Below are positions 1 through 10,662 of a stretch of DNA of 57,650 bases, piece after piece. The notes under the pieces are model-generated. The model made no database searches, was not told the DNA's origin, and worked only from the letters and a program-made list of their open reading frames with translations. How positions within the stretch are numbered: position 1 is the first letter of the stretch; every line of letters starts with the position of its first letter. Origin of the DNA: Chloroflexota bacterium (GTDB lineage Bacteria; Chloroflexota; UBA11872); NCBI GenBank assembly GCA_022826485.1, contig JAJDUU010000031.1, positions 1 through 57,650 on the forward strand, in the 5' to 3' direction. The position numbers and the translations under genes were made by a program.

Positions 1-111
1 GCCGGTAAGCCGCCCAAGGTGGCCCTCACCGCTTGTCTCCGCAAGCTCCTGCTGCTCTGCAACGCCCTCTGCAAGCAGCAGGCCCCGTGGAACCCCGCCA
101 TGGCCACCTAA
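1..111 (+). CDS. IS110 family transposase, C-terminal end (partial)
   Basis: The first 111 bases read as an open frame that ends in TAA and encodes 36 residues. They match the C-terminal tail of IS110-type transposases: a K-V-A-L-T-A-C stretch followed by R-K-L-L and a helix with N-A-L, then P-W. IS110 enzymes carry an N-terminal DEDD (RuvC-like) domain and a C-terminal Tnp_IS110 (PF02371) domain; only the end of the latter is visible. The rest of the element lies to the left of the window. The frame stops about 20 bases before a palindromic intergenic repeat, a type of target that IS110 members are known to favour. The family call rests on the motif only. Confidence 0.8.
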   Translation, partial: AGKPPKVALTACLRKLLLLCNALCKQQAPWNPAMAT

Positions 112-130
112 ACCCTTCACCGGCCACACA

Positions 131-394
131 GTTGCTCTCCCTGGGGGAGAGGGAACCGGATTGCCCCTCACCCAACCCTCTCCCTGGGGGAGAGGGAACC
201 GGATTGCCCCTCACCCCCGTATCGAGTACGGGGCGAGCTCTACGCCGAGCGTCAGGTGCGGGTCTAGGCTCAACCGGAATGGATTCCCGCCCCGTATCTA
301 GTACGGGGCAGGCTCTTCGCGGGAATGACGGACGGGTTGCGCAAGGGGCTCCCTTCGCCGGAGTGACGGAGGGGTTACGCAAGGGTCTCCCTAT
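131..394. repeat. Cluster of palindromic intergenic repeats
   Basis: Three kinds of short palindrome recur here. Type B (two copies near 133-160 and 176-203) has arms CCCTCTCCC and GGGAGAGGG and a flank reading CCGGAT-GCCCCTCACCC. Type C (near 216-232 and 290-309) is CCCCGTAT-C-AGTACGGGG. A type A-like half with GGGAATGACGG follows at 330-342. The same units occur at about ten other intergenic sites in the window. Bases 395-520, between this cluster and the first tRNA, hold nothing I can recognise. Open frames across this stretch are repeat artefacts. Confidence 0.85.
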
Positions 395-520
395 GCGGCC
401 AGCCGTTCACGCACGGCGCCGGGGATCACCGGCTGCGTCGTCGAAATCGGTAGGAGGCGCGGATCCGCCGGGGGGCGCCGCCGCGCGGCAGGGACCCGCG
501 CTAGGCCGCGGCGAATCCGC

Positions 521-616
521 TGGCGGAGGAGGTGGGATTCGAACCCACGACCGAGGGGAGCACCCCCGGTAACCGCTTAGCAGGCGGCCGCACTAGACCA
601 ACTATGCGACTCCTCC
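521..616 (-). tRNA. tRNA-Ser (anticodon GCT)
   Basis: On the minus strand the acceptor stem GGAGGAG (616-610) pairs with CTCCTCC (531-525). The anticodon loop is CTGCTAA, with the anticodon GCT at plus-strand 579-581. A long variable arm, typical of serine tRNAs, and the T-loop GGTTCGAATCC are both present. The discriminator G is at 524, and the CCA tail is encoded (TGG on the plus strand, 521-523). The gene reads AGC/AGU codons. Confidence 0.95.
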
Positions 617-647
617 AAGATCGGACCGGGCTAGATCGGGCGTCGGG

Positions 648-735
648 CGGAGGGGGTGGGATTCGAACCCACGAGGCAGGCAAGCCGCCTAGTGGTTTTC
701 AAGACCACCTCCTTAAGCCACTCGGACACCCCTCC
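648..735 (-). tRNA. tRNA-Ser (anticodon TGA)
   Basis: On the minus strand the acceptor GGAGGGG (735-729) pairs with CCCCTCC (655-649), the discriminator is G at 648, and the anticodon TGA is at plus-strand 699-701 in the loop CTTGAAA. A long class II variable arm and the T-loop GGTTCGAATCC are present. Unlike its neighbour, the CCA tail is not encoded. It lies 31 bases upstream of tRNA-Ser(GCT) on the same strand, so the two are probably one transcript. The gene reads UCA and other UCN codons. Confidence 0.95.
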
Positions 736-746
736 AGCTTTACCGA

Positions 747-752
747 AGTATA
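747..752 (-). promoter_or_regulatory. Candidate -10 box of the tRNA-Ser pair
   Basis: Minus-strand TATACT ends 11 bases before the 5' end of tRNA-Ser(TGA), a suitable place for a -10 element. No convincing -35 hexamer is seen; the expected position falls in a GC-rich hairpin. Confidence 0.4.
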
Positions 753-755
753 GCC

Positions 756-783
756 CGGCCCAAACTGTCTGGGCCGATTTTTC
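756..783 (+). terminator. Hairpin with T-tract (possible terminator)
   Basis: Arms CGGCCCA (756-762) and TGGGCCG (770-776) enclose a 7-base loop and are followed on the plus strand by ATTTTTC. It has the shape of an intrinsic terminator for plus-strand transcripts leaving the IS110 end. No other plus-strand gene precedes it, so its role is uncertain. Confidence 0.35.
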
Positions 784-879
784 GCCTGGCTATGCTGGAA
801 TCGGCGCCGACGCCGGCGAGGGATTGCTCGATGGGCGCGCGGCCTGGTCCGCGGCGGCGTGACGCATAGGGGGAGCGGC

Positions 880-1296
880 GTGTGCGACGGCACGTCCGAG
901 ATCCATGGCTGCGACGGTCCGCCGGACGAGGCGCTGCGTCGCGGGGCGGCGCTGTTCAACCAACGAGAGTTCTACGCCCAGCACGAGGTGCTCGAAGACG
1001 CCTGGCGCGCCGAAGCCGGACCCGTGCGCGACCTCTACCGCGGCATCTTGCAGGTCGGCGTCGGCTGCTATCACCTCTCGCGCGGGAACCATCGCGGCGC
1101 CTGCAACCTGCTGCGCTACGGCCTGGCGCGCCTCGAGCCCTTCGAGCCGGTGTGCCTGGGAGTCGACGTGACCGCGCTGCGGCGCGACGCGGCGCTGGCG
1201 CTGGCGGCGCTCGAAAATCTGGGACCGGGGCGGTTGGACGAGTTCAACGAGCGTTTGCTCCCGCAAGTGGTCTTCGTGGACGCCGGGTCGGCCTAG
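880..1296 (+). CDS. DUF309 domain-containing protein
   Basis: This 138-residue protein contains the DUF309 (PF03745) signature: a helix with F-N-x-R-E-F-Y-x-x-H-E-V-L-E-x-x-W, then Y-R-G-I-L-Q-V-G-V-x-x-Y-H, and G-A-x-x-L-L-x-x-G. The family consists of small all-alpha proteins of unknown biochemical function with conserved His, Glu and Trp residues. I chose the GTG at 880 because GGGGGAG lies six bases before it; a longer frame opens at 859 without a ribosome binding site. It is divergent from the tRNA genes and about 130 bases upstream of the SDR gene on the same strand. Confidence 0.85.
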   Translation: MCDGTSEIHGCDGPPDEALRRGAALFNQREFYAQHEVLEDAWRAEAGPVRDLYRGILQVGVGCYHLSRGNHRGACNLLRYGLARLEPFEPVCLGVDVTALRRDAALALAALENLGPGRLDEFNERLLPQVVFVDAGSA

Positions 1297-1429
1297 GGTC
1301 CGCCGGCCGCGCCGATTCACGACGGCGCGTACGATGACGCCCTGAGGGCGTCGCCGCGATGTTCAGGAGCGGTTCCAGGCCACGAGCGGCGCTGCGCCTG
1401 GAGCCACGGATACCTCACGGGGGGACCAA

Positions 1430-2197
1430 ATGGCGGGGGCACTTGCCATCACCGGCGCCGGACGCGGCATCGGTCGAGCGATCGCGTTGCGCATGGCCCG
1501 GGACGGCTGGGCCGTCGCGGTGTCCGATATCAACGGCGACAGCGCCGCCGCGGTGGCGGCCGAGATCGAGCAGACCGGCCGGCGCGCGCGCGGCGACGCG
1601 CTGGACGTCACCGACCCCGACGCCGTGGCGGCCTGGGTCAATGACGTGGACGCCGATTTCGGCGGGCTGACCGGCGCGGTGGCGAACGCCGGCATCATCA
1701 CCATCCGGCCGCTGCTCGAGGTTTCGCCCGAGCAGTGGCGCCGGGTGATGGCGGTCAATCTCGACGGCGCGTTCTTCTTCTGCCAGGCCGCGGGTCGGGT
1801 GATGGCGCCGCGCGGCAAGGGCAGCATCGTCATTATCTCCTCGGCATCGTCCCGCCGGCCGTCGCTGTGGCTGGGCCCCTACAGCACCAGCAAGACCGCG
1901 CTGCACGGGCTGACCCGCAACCTGGCCCTGGAGCTGAGCGACCACCAGGTCCGCGTCAACGCGATCAGCCCCGGACTGGTGGACACCGACATGTGGGAGA
2001 AGATCGACCGCGAGCGGGCCGAGCGCCAGGGACGGGAACCGGGCTCCATTTTCGCCGAGATGCTCAAGATGGTCCCGTTGGGCCGCGCCGAGGTGCCCGA
2101 GGACGTCGCCACCATTGCCGCGTTCTTGCTGTCGGAGGAAGCCAGCTTCATCACCGGGCAGAACATCAGCTACGACGGTGGGTTCCAGATGCCCTGA
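1430..2197 (+). CDS. SDR family NAD(P)-dependent oxidoreductase
   Basis: A 255-residue classical short-chain dehydrogenase. The N-terminal cofactor motif is T-G-A-G-R-G-I-G (residues 8-15), the N-A-G motif follows strand 4, a serine-rich segment (S-S-A-S-S) supplies the catalytic Ser, and Y-S-T-S-K supplies the catalytic Tyr and Lys. The C-terminus ends in the usual S-F-I-T-G-Q-x-I-x-x-D-G-G. Length and motifs fit 3-oxoacyl-ACP reductase/FabG-like enzymes, but the substrate cannot be read from the sequence. ATG 1430 is preceded by GGGGGA at a suitable distance. Transcription is probably separate from rpsA, which has its own promoter downstream. Confidence 0.9.
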   Translation: MAGALAITGAGRGIGRAIALRMARDGWAVAVSDINGDSAAAVAAEIEQTGRRARGDALDVTDPDAVAAWVNDVDADFGGLTGAVANAGIITIRPLLEVSPEQWRRVMAVNLDGAFFFCQAAGRVMAPRGKGSIVIISSASSRRPSLWLGPYSTSKTALHGLTRNLALELSDHQVRVNAISPGLVDTDMWEKIDRERAERQGREPGSIFAEMLKMVPLGRAEVPEDVATIAAFLLSEEASFITGQNISYDGGFQMP

Positions 2198-2345
2198 GCG
2201 GGCTCGGGCGCGGAGCGGTCCTTTATATAGGCGACACCCCTCGCGGCCACCGCCCACCTCGCGCATCGCTTGCGAATCGCCGCCGGACAGCCGGCGAATT
2301 GGTCGTGGGAGCAGCGAAAATTTGACCGGAAACGAGAATTTCCGT

Positions 2346-2354
2346 TGCTATACT
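2346..2354 (+). promoter_or_regulatory. Extended -10 promoter of rpsA
   Basis: TGC followed by TATACT (2349-2354) forms an extended -10 element 50 bases before the rpsA start. A TTGACC lies upstream, but at a 21-base spacing, too long for a normal -35, so the extended -10 probably carries the promoter. The surrounding 2320-2360 stretch is distinctly AT-richer than the neighbouring coding DNA. Confidence 0.55.
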
Positions 2355-2403
2355 CGGGTCCCAGACGACTTTTCTTAGATCCCGAACTAATAGGGGTGCG
2401 CGC

Positions 2404-3576
2404 TTGACCACAACCGACGACGCGCCGGCCGCCGGCGCCGTCGCGGAGACCATGCCGCCGGACGAGATGCCCGAGTTCGAGTCCATGGAAGCCCTGCTGG
2501 AAGACGCAGCCGCGCAGTTGCCGAGCATTGGCCGCGGCGACGTGCTCGAAGGCGTGGTCGTGGGCATCGAGCCCGACGAGATCCTGGTGGACATCGGTCT
2601 CAAGGCCGAGGGCTTCGTGCCCGAGCGCGAGCAGTGGGACACCCGGCTCGAAGAGCCGCGTCCGACCTATTCGCTGGGCGAAACCGTGTTGGTCTACGTG
2701 GTGCAGCCGGAGGGCGACGGCCGCGCCATGCTCTCCTTCCGCCGCGCCGAGCAGGAAAAGGTGTGGCGCGCCACCGAGGAGCTCTTCGAGAAGGGCGAGA
2801 TCATCGACGCCACCATCCTCGAATACAACAAGGGCGGCGTGCTGGTGGACGTGGGGCCGCGCGGCTTCGTGCCGCTGTCGCAGCTCACCAGCTTGCGGCG
2901 CGGCGCCAGCGACGAGACCGAGGACGAGCTGGCCGCGCGCCTGGCGGAGCTGGTGGGTCGCAAGATCAACGTCAAGATCATCGAGCTCGACCGCCGGCGC
3001 AATCGCCTCATCCTTTCCGAGCGCGTGGCCGAGCGCGAGGTCCGATCGCGCCGGCGCGAGGTGCTGCTGGACGAGTTGCAGGTCGGGCAGGTGCGCACGG
3101 GCACCGTCAGCAACATTTGCAGCTTCGGCGCCTTCGTCGACCTGGGCGGCGCGGACGGCCTGGCCCACATCTCCGAGCTCTCCTGGAGCCGGGTGGAAAG
3201 CCCCGAGGAGATTCTGAAGCCGGGCCAGGAGATCGAGGTCTACGTGCTGTCCCTCGACCGCGAGGACAAGAAGATCGCCCTCAGCCTGCGCCGCGCCACC
3301 AAGGACCCGTGGCAGTCGCTCGAGTCCAAGTACGGCGTGAACGAGATCGTCGAGGGCGAGGTGACCAAGCTGGCGCCGTTCGGCGCCTTTGTGCGGCTCA
3401 CCGACGGCATCGAAGGACTGGCCCACGCCTCCGATCTGGGCGACGCGGCGCTCGATTTGATGCGCGAGGGCGACTTCGGCAAATTCCAAATCCTGAGCAT
3501 CGACGCCGGCCGGCGGCGAATTCGGTTGTCGCCGTTACCAACTGAGGTCGGCGATAGTGCGACTCTGGAGGCCTAG
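2404..3576 (+). CDS. rpsA: 30S ribosomal protein S1 (four S1 domains)
   Basis: A 390-residue protein with four S1 (OB-fold RNA-binding) domains, starting near residues 41, 128, 222 and 308. Each opens with G-x-x-x-x-G-x-V and the last two carry the classic F-G-A-F-V motif followed by G-L-A-H. Long S1 proteins have six domains; the four-domain length is typical of many Gram-positive and Chloroflexota S1 proteins. It helps recruit mRNA to the 30S subunit. The start is TTG at 2404, following a weak purine stretch (AGGGG). Its last codons (D-S-A-T-L-E-A then TAG) are duplicated, out of frame, in the tail of the next gene, marking a tandem duplication boundary. Confidence 0.93.
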   Translation: MTTTDDAPAAGAVAETMPPDEMPEFESMEALLEDAAAQLPSIGRGDVLEGVVVGIEPDEILVDIGLKAEGFVPEREQWDTRLEEPRPTYSLGETVLVYVVQPEGDGRAMLSFRRAEQEKVWRATEELFEKGEIIDATILEYNKGGVLVDVGPRGFVPLSQLTSLRRGASDETEDELAARLAELVGRKINVKIIELDRRRNRLILSERVAEREVRSRRREVLLDELQVGQVRTGTVSNICSFGAFVDLGGADGLAHISELSWSRVESPEEILKPGQEIEVYVLSLDREDKKIALSLRRATKDPWQSLESKYGVNEIVEGEVTKLAPFGAFVRLTDGIEGLAHASDLGDAALDLMREGDFGKFQILSIDAGRRRIRLSPLPTEVGDSATLEA

Positions 3577-3621
3577 GACACCACCCTCGGCCGACGCCGG
3601 AGCCGCTTCGGGGAATGACAG

Positions 3622-4238
3622 GTGTACGACCGTCTGAGCAAGTTCACCGAGGGCGCGAAGATGGTCTTGGTATGCGCGCAGGACGAAGCGATTCGGTTCA
3701 ACCACGGCCATATCGGCACTGAACACTTGCTGCTCGGGCTGCTTTGCGAGGGCGAAGGCATCGGCGCGCAGGCGCTGACGAACTTGGGCGTCGAGTTGAG
3801 CATGGTGCGCCAGGCGGTGGAGTTCGTCGTCGGCCGCGGTGAACGCGCGATCGTTGGTGATGTCCCGCTGACGCCCCGCGCCAAGCGCGTCATCGAGCTC
3901 TCCATCGAGGAGCAGCGTCGCCGGGGCCACACCCATCACCTCGGCACCGAGCACCTGCTGCTCGGGCTGGTGCGTGAAGGTGAGGGCATGGCCGCCGGAC
4001 TGCTCCAAAGCCTGGGCGTGGATCTGGAAAAGGTCCCAGCGCAGGTTGAGCAGGTGCTGAGCCAGCCGCGGACCGAGGGTGACAGCAGCGAGGTCCGAAA
4101 GCGCACGCGCGCAACGCCCGGATCGACCGGTGGCGAATTCGCCACTCCTCGCTTCCCACCGCCGTTGACGATAGTGCGACAATGGAGACGTAGGCCACCG
4201 CCCACGGATGACGCCGGGGCCGCTGCAGGGGATGTCAG

Positions 4239-4242
<4 letters not shown>
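3622..4242 (+). CDS. Stand-alone ClpC N-terminal domain protein
   Basis: This 206-residue protein carries two Clp repeat motifs (Clp_N, PF02861) in residues 1-150, aligning without gaps to the start of ClpC directly downstream, and no ATPase domain. Clp N-domains bind adaptors and substrates, so it could act as a free substrate-binding or competing domain. Several positions conserved in ClpC are altered (for example N-Y-I-G-T-E-H became G-H-I-G-T-E-H and T-H-H-L-G-T-E-H). The basic, proline-rich tail from about residue 165 is not protein-derived: it is an out-of-frame copy of the rpsA 3' end and the leader. Start GTG 3622 corresponds exactly to the ClpC start. The stop overlaps the clpC GTG by four bases, implying translational coupling. 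Function is inferred only. Confidence 0.8.
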
Positions 4243-6698
<2,456 letters not shown>

Positions 6699-6770
6699 TA
6701 GGGCCGACGCGCCGGTGCGGCGCGTAACCGCTAGCCACTCCTCTCCGTCCGAAGCCCCGACTTGTCCCTC

Positions 6771-6937
6771 CGTCATTCCGGCGAAGGCCGGAATCCAGTC
6801 CGGTAGAACCGGAAGGTGCGCCCAATGGCCGGGGTAGGGGTGAGTCTGAAACCCTCGCGCACCCCTTCAGCGGAGATTGGACAACAGGTCCGGTTCCCTC
6901 TCCCAGTGGGAGAGGGTTAGGGTGAGGGCGATCCGGG
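6771..6937. repeat. Type A and type B palindromic repeats
   Basis: Type A (6771-6804) has the hairpin ATTCCGGC-GAAG-GCCGGAAT with flank CCAGTCCGG. Type B (6896-6937) has CCCTCTCCC and GGGAGAGGG arms followed by TTAGGGTGAGGG and GATCCGG. The remaining clpC-radA spacer (6699-6970) shows no gene. Confidence 0.85.
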
Positions 6938-6970
6938 ACGCGGCAATGAAGGCTACGCAAAGGCCCCCTG

Positions 6971-8311
6971 ATGGCTAAGCCCCGCGCCAGCTACATCTGC
7001 GAGGACTGCGGCGCGCGCCACCAGCAGTGGAGCGGTCAGTGCGGCGCCTGCGGCGCCTGGAACAGCATCATCGAGCACCGGCCGCCACGCGCGGCCGCGT
7101 CATCGTCATCGGCGGCGGTCGCCGCGGTGCCCCTCGGCGCGGTCGAGGACGATGCCGCGGTGCGGCGGTCCACCGGCATGAGCGAGTTCGACCGCGTGCT
7201 GGGCGGCGGCCTGGTCGACGGCGCGCTGATTCTCATCGGCGGCGATCCCGGCATTGGCAAGTCCACCCTCGTCCTGCGCGCCGCCGCCGCGCTGGGCAGG
7301 AAGCGGCGCCCGGTGCTGTACGTGGCGGCGGAGGAGTCGCCCCAGCAGGTCCGCATGCGCGCGCGCCGCATGGGGCTCGAATCCAGCGCCATTCACGTCT
7401 ATCCCGACACCGAGGTCGGCGGCGCGCTGACCGAGGCCGAGCGCTTGCGCGCCGGCCTGGTCGTGGTGGACTCGATCCAGACCGTGCGCGTGGAGGGCCT
7501 GGCCGCGGCGCCCGGCAGCGTCAGCCAGGTGCGCGAGGCCACGGTCCAGATCATGCAGTTCGCCAAGGCGTCCCAAACGCCCGTGATGCTGGTGGGCCAC
7601 GTCACCAAGGAGGGCACGGTGGCCGGGCCGCGCACGCTGGAGCACATCGTGGACACGGTGCTGTATCTGGAAGGCGACGACTTTCACGCGCAGCGCCTGC
7701 TGCGGTCGGTCAAGAACCGCTTCGGCCCGACGTTCGAGGTGGCCGTGTTCGAGATGCGCGGCGACGGCTTGCACGAGGTGCCCAATCCGTCCGCCCTCTT
7801 CCTCGCCGAACGCGACGCCCAGGCGCCGGGCTCGGCGGTGGCCGTGCCGCTGGAAGGCACGCGACCGCTGGTGGTTGAGATACAGGCGCTGACCGCGCCG
7901 ACGGCCTACGCCCTGCCCAAGCGCCTGGCCACGGGATTCGATCTCAACCGGCTGCACATGTTGCTGGCGGTGCTGGGCCGTCGGGCCGGGGTGCAGCTCG
8001 GCCAGCACGATGTCTACGTCAACGTCGTCGGCGGCTTGCGGCTGCGTGAGCCGGCGGTCGACCTGGCCGTGGCCGTGGCCATCGCCTCCAGCGCGCGCGA
8101 CCAGGCGCCGGGGCAGCAGGTCGCGGCAATTGGGGAGCTGGGGCTCTCCGGCGAGTTGCGCTCGGTGCCGTCGGCCGCGGTGCGCGTGCGCGAGGCCGAG
8201 CGCCTGGGCTTCACCCGCTGCCTGGTGCCCGCCGCCAGCGCCCGCAATGGCGCAACCGATGGCCTTGGGGCGGCGAATCTGGCGGAGGCCCTCGCCCTGG
8301 CGCTGCCGTGA
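6971..8311 (+). CDS. radA: DNA repair protein RadA (Sms)
   Basis: A 446-residue protein with the usual RadA layout. A four-cysteine zinc finger comes first (C10, C13, C24, C27), then a RecA-like ATPase with Walker A G-G-D-P-G-I-G-K-S-T at about 90, the RadA-specific K-N-R-F-G motif at about 248, and a C-terminal Lon-like domain. RadA is a hexameric helicase-like ATPase that promotes branch migration in recombination and natural transformation. Its stop overlaps the ispD start by four bases, so the two are translationally coupled. The position directly after clpC matches the Firmicutes clpC-radA order; the disA gene that often follows is absent. Confidence 0.96.
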   Translation: MAKPRASYICEDCGARHQQWSGQCGACGAWNSIIEHRPPRAAASSSSAAVAAVPLGAVEDDAAVRRSTGMSEFDRVLGGGLVDGALILIGGDPGIGKSTLVLRAAAALGRKRRPVLYVAAEESPQQVRMRARRMGLESSAIHVYPDTEVGGALTEAERLRAGLVVVDSIQTVRVEGLAAAPGSVSQVREATVQIMQFAKASQTPVMLVGHVTKEGTVAGPRTLEHIVDTVLYLEGDDFHAQRLLRSVKNRFGPTFEVAVFEMRGDGLHEVPNPSALFLAERDAQAPGSAVAVPLEGTRPLVVEIQALTAPTAYALPKRLATGFDLNRLHMLLAVLGRRAGVQLGQHDVYVNVVGGLRLREPAVDLAVAVAIASSARDQAPGQQVAAIGELGLSGELRSVPSAAVRVREAERLGFTRCLVPAASARNGATDGLGAANLAEALALALP

Positions 8312-9042
8312 CCGCGGGTCCGGTGGACGCCGTGGTGCTCGGCGCCGGCGGCGCAACCCGCATGGGTGGCGAGGACAAGCTGCTGGCGACCCTGGGCGAC
8401 GCCCCGCTCATCGTCTGGAGCCTGCGGGCCTTCGAGGAAGCGCCCGAGATTCGCGACGTGGTGGTCACCGCCAGTCCGGCCAATCGCAACCAGTTGGCCG
8501 ACGCCATTCGCGCCCACCGGCTCACCAAGGTGACGCGCGTGGTGCTGGGCGGCGCGTCGCGCGCCGGGTCGGTCCTCCGCGGACTTGAAGCGCTCGCGGA
8601 CGGCGGCGCGGCCTTCGTCGTCATCCACGACGGCGCGCGCCCGTTCGTCACCCCCGACATCATCGCCCGCGGCGTGCAGGCGGCGCGCACGCACGGGGCG
8701 GCCGTGGCCGCCGCGCCGTCCGTCGACACCGTCAAGCTCGTGACGCCTGAGGGCCGTGTTTCACGCACGCTGCCGCGCGACCAGGTGTGGCTGGCCCAGA
8801 CTCCGCAAATCGGTCGCCTGGACGATCTGCTCCAGGCCCACCGGCGCAATCGAGACAGCCTGGCCGCGTTCACCGACGACGTGGCGCTGCTGGAGCACGA
8901 GGGCGTGCCCGTGCACGTCTTCGAGTCCGACGCCGGCAACATCAAGATCACGCGGCCCGCGGACCTGCGCGCCGCGCGCTCTCGGGTGGCGGCCATGCCC
9001 GCCGATGCTGACACTTTGACCCAACTCGGTGAACAGCAGTGA
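8308..9042 (+). CDS. ispD: 2-C-methyl-D-erythritol 4-phosphate cytidylyltransferase
   Basis: A 244-residue IspD enzyme of the MEP isoprenoid pathway, which makes CDP-methylerythritol from CTP and MEP. The N-terminal nucleotide-binding loop is G-A-G-G-A-T-R-M-G-G-E-D-K, slightly unusual in having E-D-K where most have P-K. The H-D-G-A-R-P motif, the T-D-D motif and the C-terminal N-I-K-I-T-x-P segment are all present. GTG 8308 overlaps the radA stop. In most genomes ispF follows directly; here it lies 2.5 kb downstream, after an unrelated gene on the other strand and a reductase gene. The 228 bases after the stop hold nothing I recognise. Confidence 0.94.
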   Translation: MTAGPVDAVVLGAGGATRMGGEDKLLATLGDAPLIVWSLRAFEEAPEIRDVVVTASPANRNQLADAIRAHRLTKVTRVVLGGASRAGSVLRGLEALADGGAAFVVIHDGARPFVTPDIIARGVQAARTHGAAVAAAPSVDTVKLVTPEGRVSRTLPRDQVWLAQTPQIGRLDDLLQAHRRNRDSLAAFTDDVALLEHEGVPVHVFESDAGNIKITRPADLRAARSRVAAMPADADTLTQLGEQQ

Positions 9043-9270
9043 CGGCCGCCGGGGCGTGGGCGGCTTTGGCATCGGGCTGAGCGGCGGAACGCGGCTCGCG
9101 GCGACCGCTCGCGCTCATTTCACTTGCTTTGCGGTGGAGCGACACGTTTGCTTTGCCGTTGGCTCGACATATGGCGCGGCATTCGCGCGCGCTTTCCCAC
9201 GTTTCGGCTTCGACTGCCTGGGCTGTTTACGTTCCGGCGGGGTCTCGCGGCCGGCCTGCGTGGCCGGCGC

Positions 9271-10323
9271 CTAGGGCCTCACGCCCGCCACCGGCGACGG
9301 CCCGTCGCCCGATCCATCTGGCAAATCCGGTGGCTCGCCACCGGACATGCGCGCCTCGATGTCGTCGATAAGGCGGAGCAGTCGCGGCTCCAACGCGTCC
9401 CGTTGCGCGCGCCGCGCCTCCTGCTCGCTTCTGCTACCGGCTTGCTGGCACAGTGGTTGATACTCCTCCAACGAATCCAGCAAGCGACTGACAAGGTCCG
9501 CCACCGGGTCGACATGCGAATGCGGAAGTCGCGGCGCCGACCAGGCCTCAATACTCCGTTCCAAATAAGCCAGTTCCTCGGAGAACTTCGTCCTGATCTC
9601 GTCGATGTCAATGTCCAGCATGGCGACTCGCATGCGTTCGGTTTCATTCGCTTGAATCACGTTCGAGAGTGACCGCTCGAACGCTCTGACGTGTTCCCAT
9701 GCCGGAGCGTCTTGGGGAAGCGACTGCAAGTGCTCGATCCACTCCCCGAACACCGTGCCTCGAAGGGACGTGACATCTTCAGCCTGCGCATGCTCGTCGT
9801 ACTCGGGATATTCATCGCCTATAGGCGGTAGCAATCCTGACAGATAGCACAGCATGAGATAGAGATCATCTTTATAGAGGAAGTCAATGATCTCTCCGAT
9901 CTCGATATCCAATATCACCGGATCCCATCTGTCCGGCAGCTGCCCGTCGTCGTCCGCGAAACGGCACATCTCCGGGTCAAGCTGCTCGAGGTGCTTGGAG
10001 GCAACCAGGCGCAAGACTTCGTGAGAGTCGGCCCATACGCTGAACACGGCTTCGGCAAGGTCATTGGAATGCGGCAAGAGTTCCGATACGGGACCGACAA
10101 GGCGGGGCGTTGGCGCTCTGGCCGCGGCCTTGCTGCGCCAACCCTCAATCTCCAGCCCACTGTTGTTGATTGCCGTCCTCAGCCGTTTCAGCGAAGGGTG
10201 TTTGGACTTCGACGATCGTTGATGTTCCAGCGCAAGCGTGACCACGAGCTGAAGATACTCTTCGGTCGGAATGCTGCGAGCAAGCAGCATGAAGAACGAC
10301 TTCGACTTGTCGGCGGTGCTCAT
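9271..10323 (-). CDS. Hypothetical protein inserted between ispD and ispF
   Basis: A 350-residue, probably soluble and mostly helical acidic protein that I do not recognise. It has no signal peptide or membrane segment. An acidic stretch (W-D-P-V-I-L-D-I-E-I-G-E-I-I-D) lies near the middle, with long charged helices from about 200 to 320 and a Gly/Pro-rich tail. I chose ATG 10323 because GGGAGG lies seven bases upstream; a GTG 30 bases earlier is possible. Base composition is visibly lower in GC than the flanking housekeeping genes, and the upstream region is AT-rich with a possible TATACT box (10389-10384). It stands alone, on the opposite strand, in the middle of a conserved core block, which suggests horizontal acquisition. 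Confidence 0.7.
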   Translation of the reverse strand: MSTADKSKSFFMLLARSIPTEEYLQLVVTLALEHQRSSKSKHPSLKRLRTAINNSGLEIEGWRSKAAARAPTPRLVGPVSELLPHSNDLAEAVFSVWADSHEVLRLVASKHLEQLDPEMCRFADDDGQLPDRWDPVILDIEIGEIIDFLYKDDLYLMLCYLSGLLPPIGDEYPEYDEHAQAEDVTSLRGTVFGEWIEHLQSLPQDAPAWEHVRAFERSLSNVIQANETERMRVAMLDIDIDEIRTKFSEELAYLERSIEAWSAPRLPHSHVDPVADLVSRLLDSLEEYQPLCQQAGSRSEQEARRAQRDALEPRLLRLIDDIEARMSGGEPPDLPDGSGDGPSPVAGVRP

Positions 10324-10542
10324 TGGTTCCTCCCGAGTGCCTCGATTAATCACCGATTACACTTTAGACGTTAGTGTGCTCTAAGTATAAGTTGTGATTT
10401 TATTTGCGTGCGCATGCCGCTGTCAATAAAGGCTAGTGGGCCGCGTTGCCGCCGGGGCGGTGGATTCCCTTGGTCACTGGAAAAACGGCGGGGGCGCGCG
10501 GGAGGGCGTGGTGGCGCGGGAGTCACGGCGGGGACCCCGCAT

Positions 10543-10565
10543 CCCCGTATCGACTACGGGGCAGG
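10543..10565. repeat. Type C palindrome in the 10324-10662 gap
   Basis: CCCCGTATCGACTACGGGG followed by CAGG matches the type C repeat seen at 216, 14505 and 38764. The rest of the 339-base gap holds an AT-rich promoter-like stretch at 10324-10420 and GC-rich DNA without a gene. Confidence 0.75.
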
Positions 10566-10662
10566 TTCGAGCCATTGCCTCCGGGGGAAAGGGGCCGGGG
10601 CGGGAATGCCGGATGGGGGCGGGCTATCCTGACCCCATGACCGCACCCGCCGACCAGCAGTG

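Noticed and set aside
395-520. Possible structured RNA (SRP or similar) beside the serine tRNAs
   Set aside because: I looked for the conserved SRP GGAAGGAAGCAG-like core on both strands and did not find it.
33-572. Open frame of 179 codons across the first repeat cluster
   Set aside because: It is made of palindromic repeats and part of a tRNA gene.
9029-9274. 81-codon plus-strand frame after ispD
   Set aside because: No ribosome binding site, no recognisable motif, and it ends against the unknown minus-strand gene.
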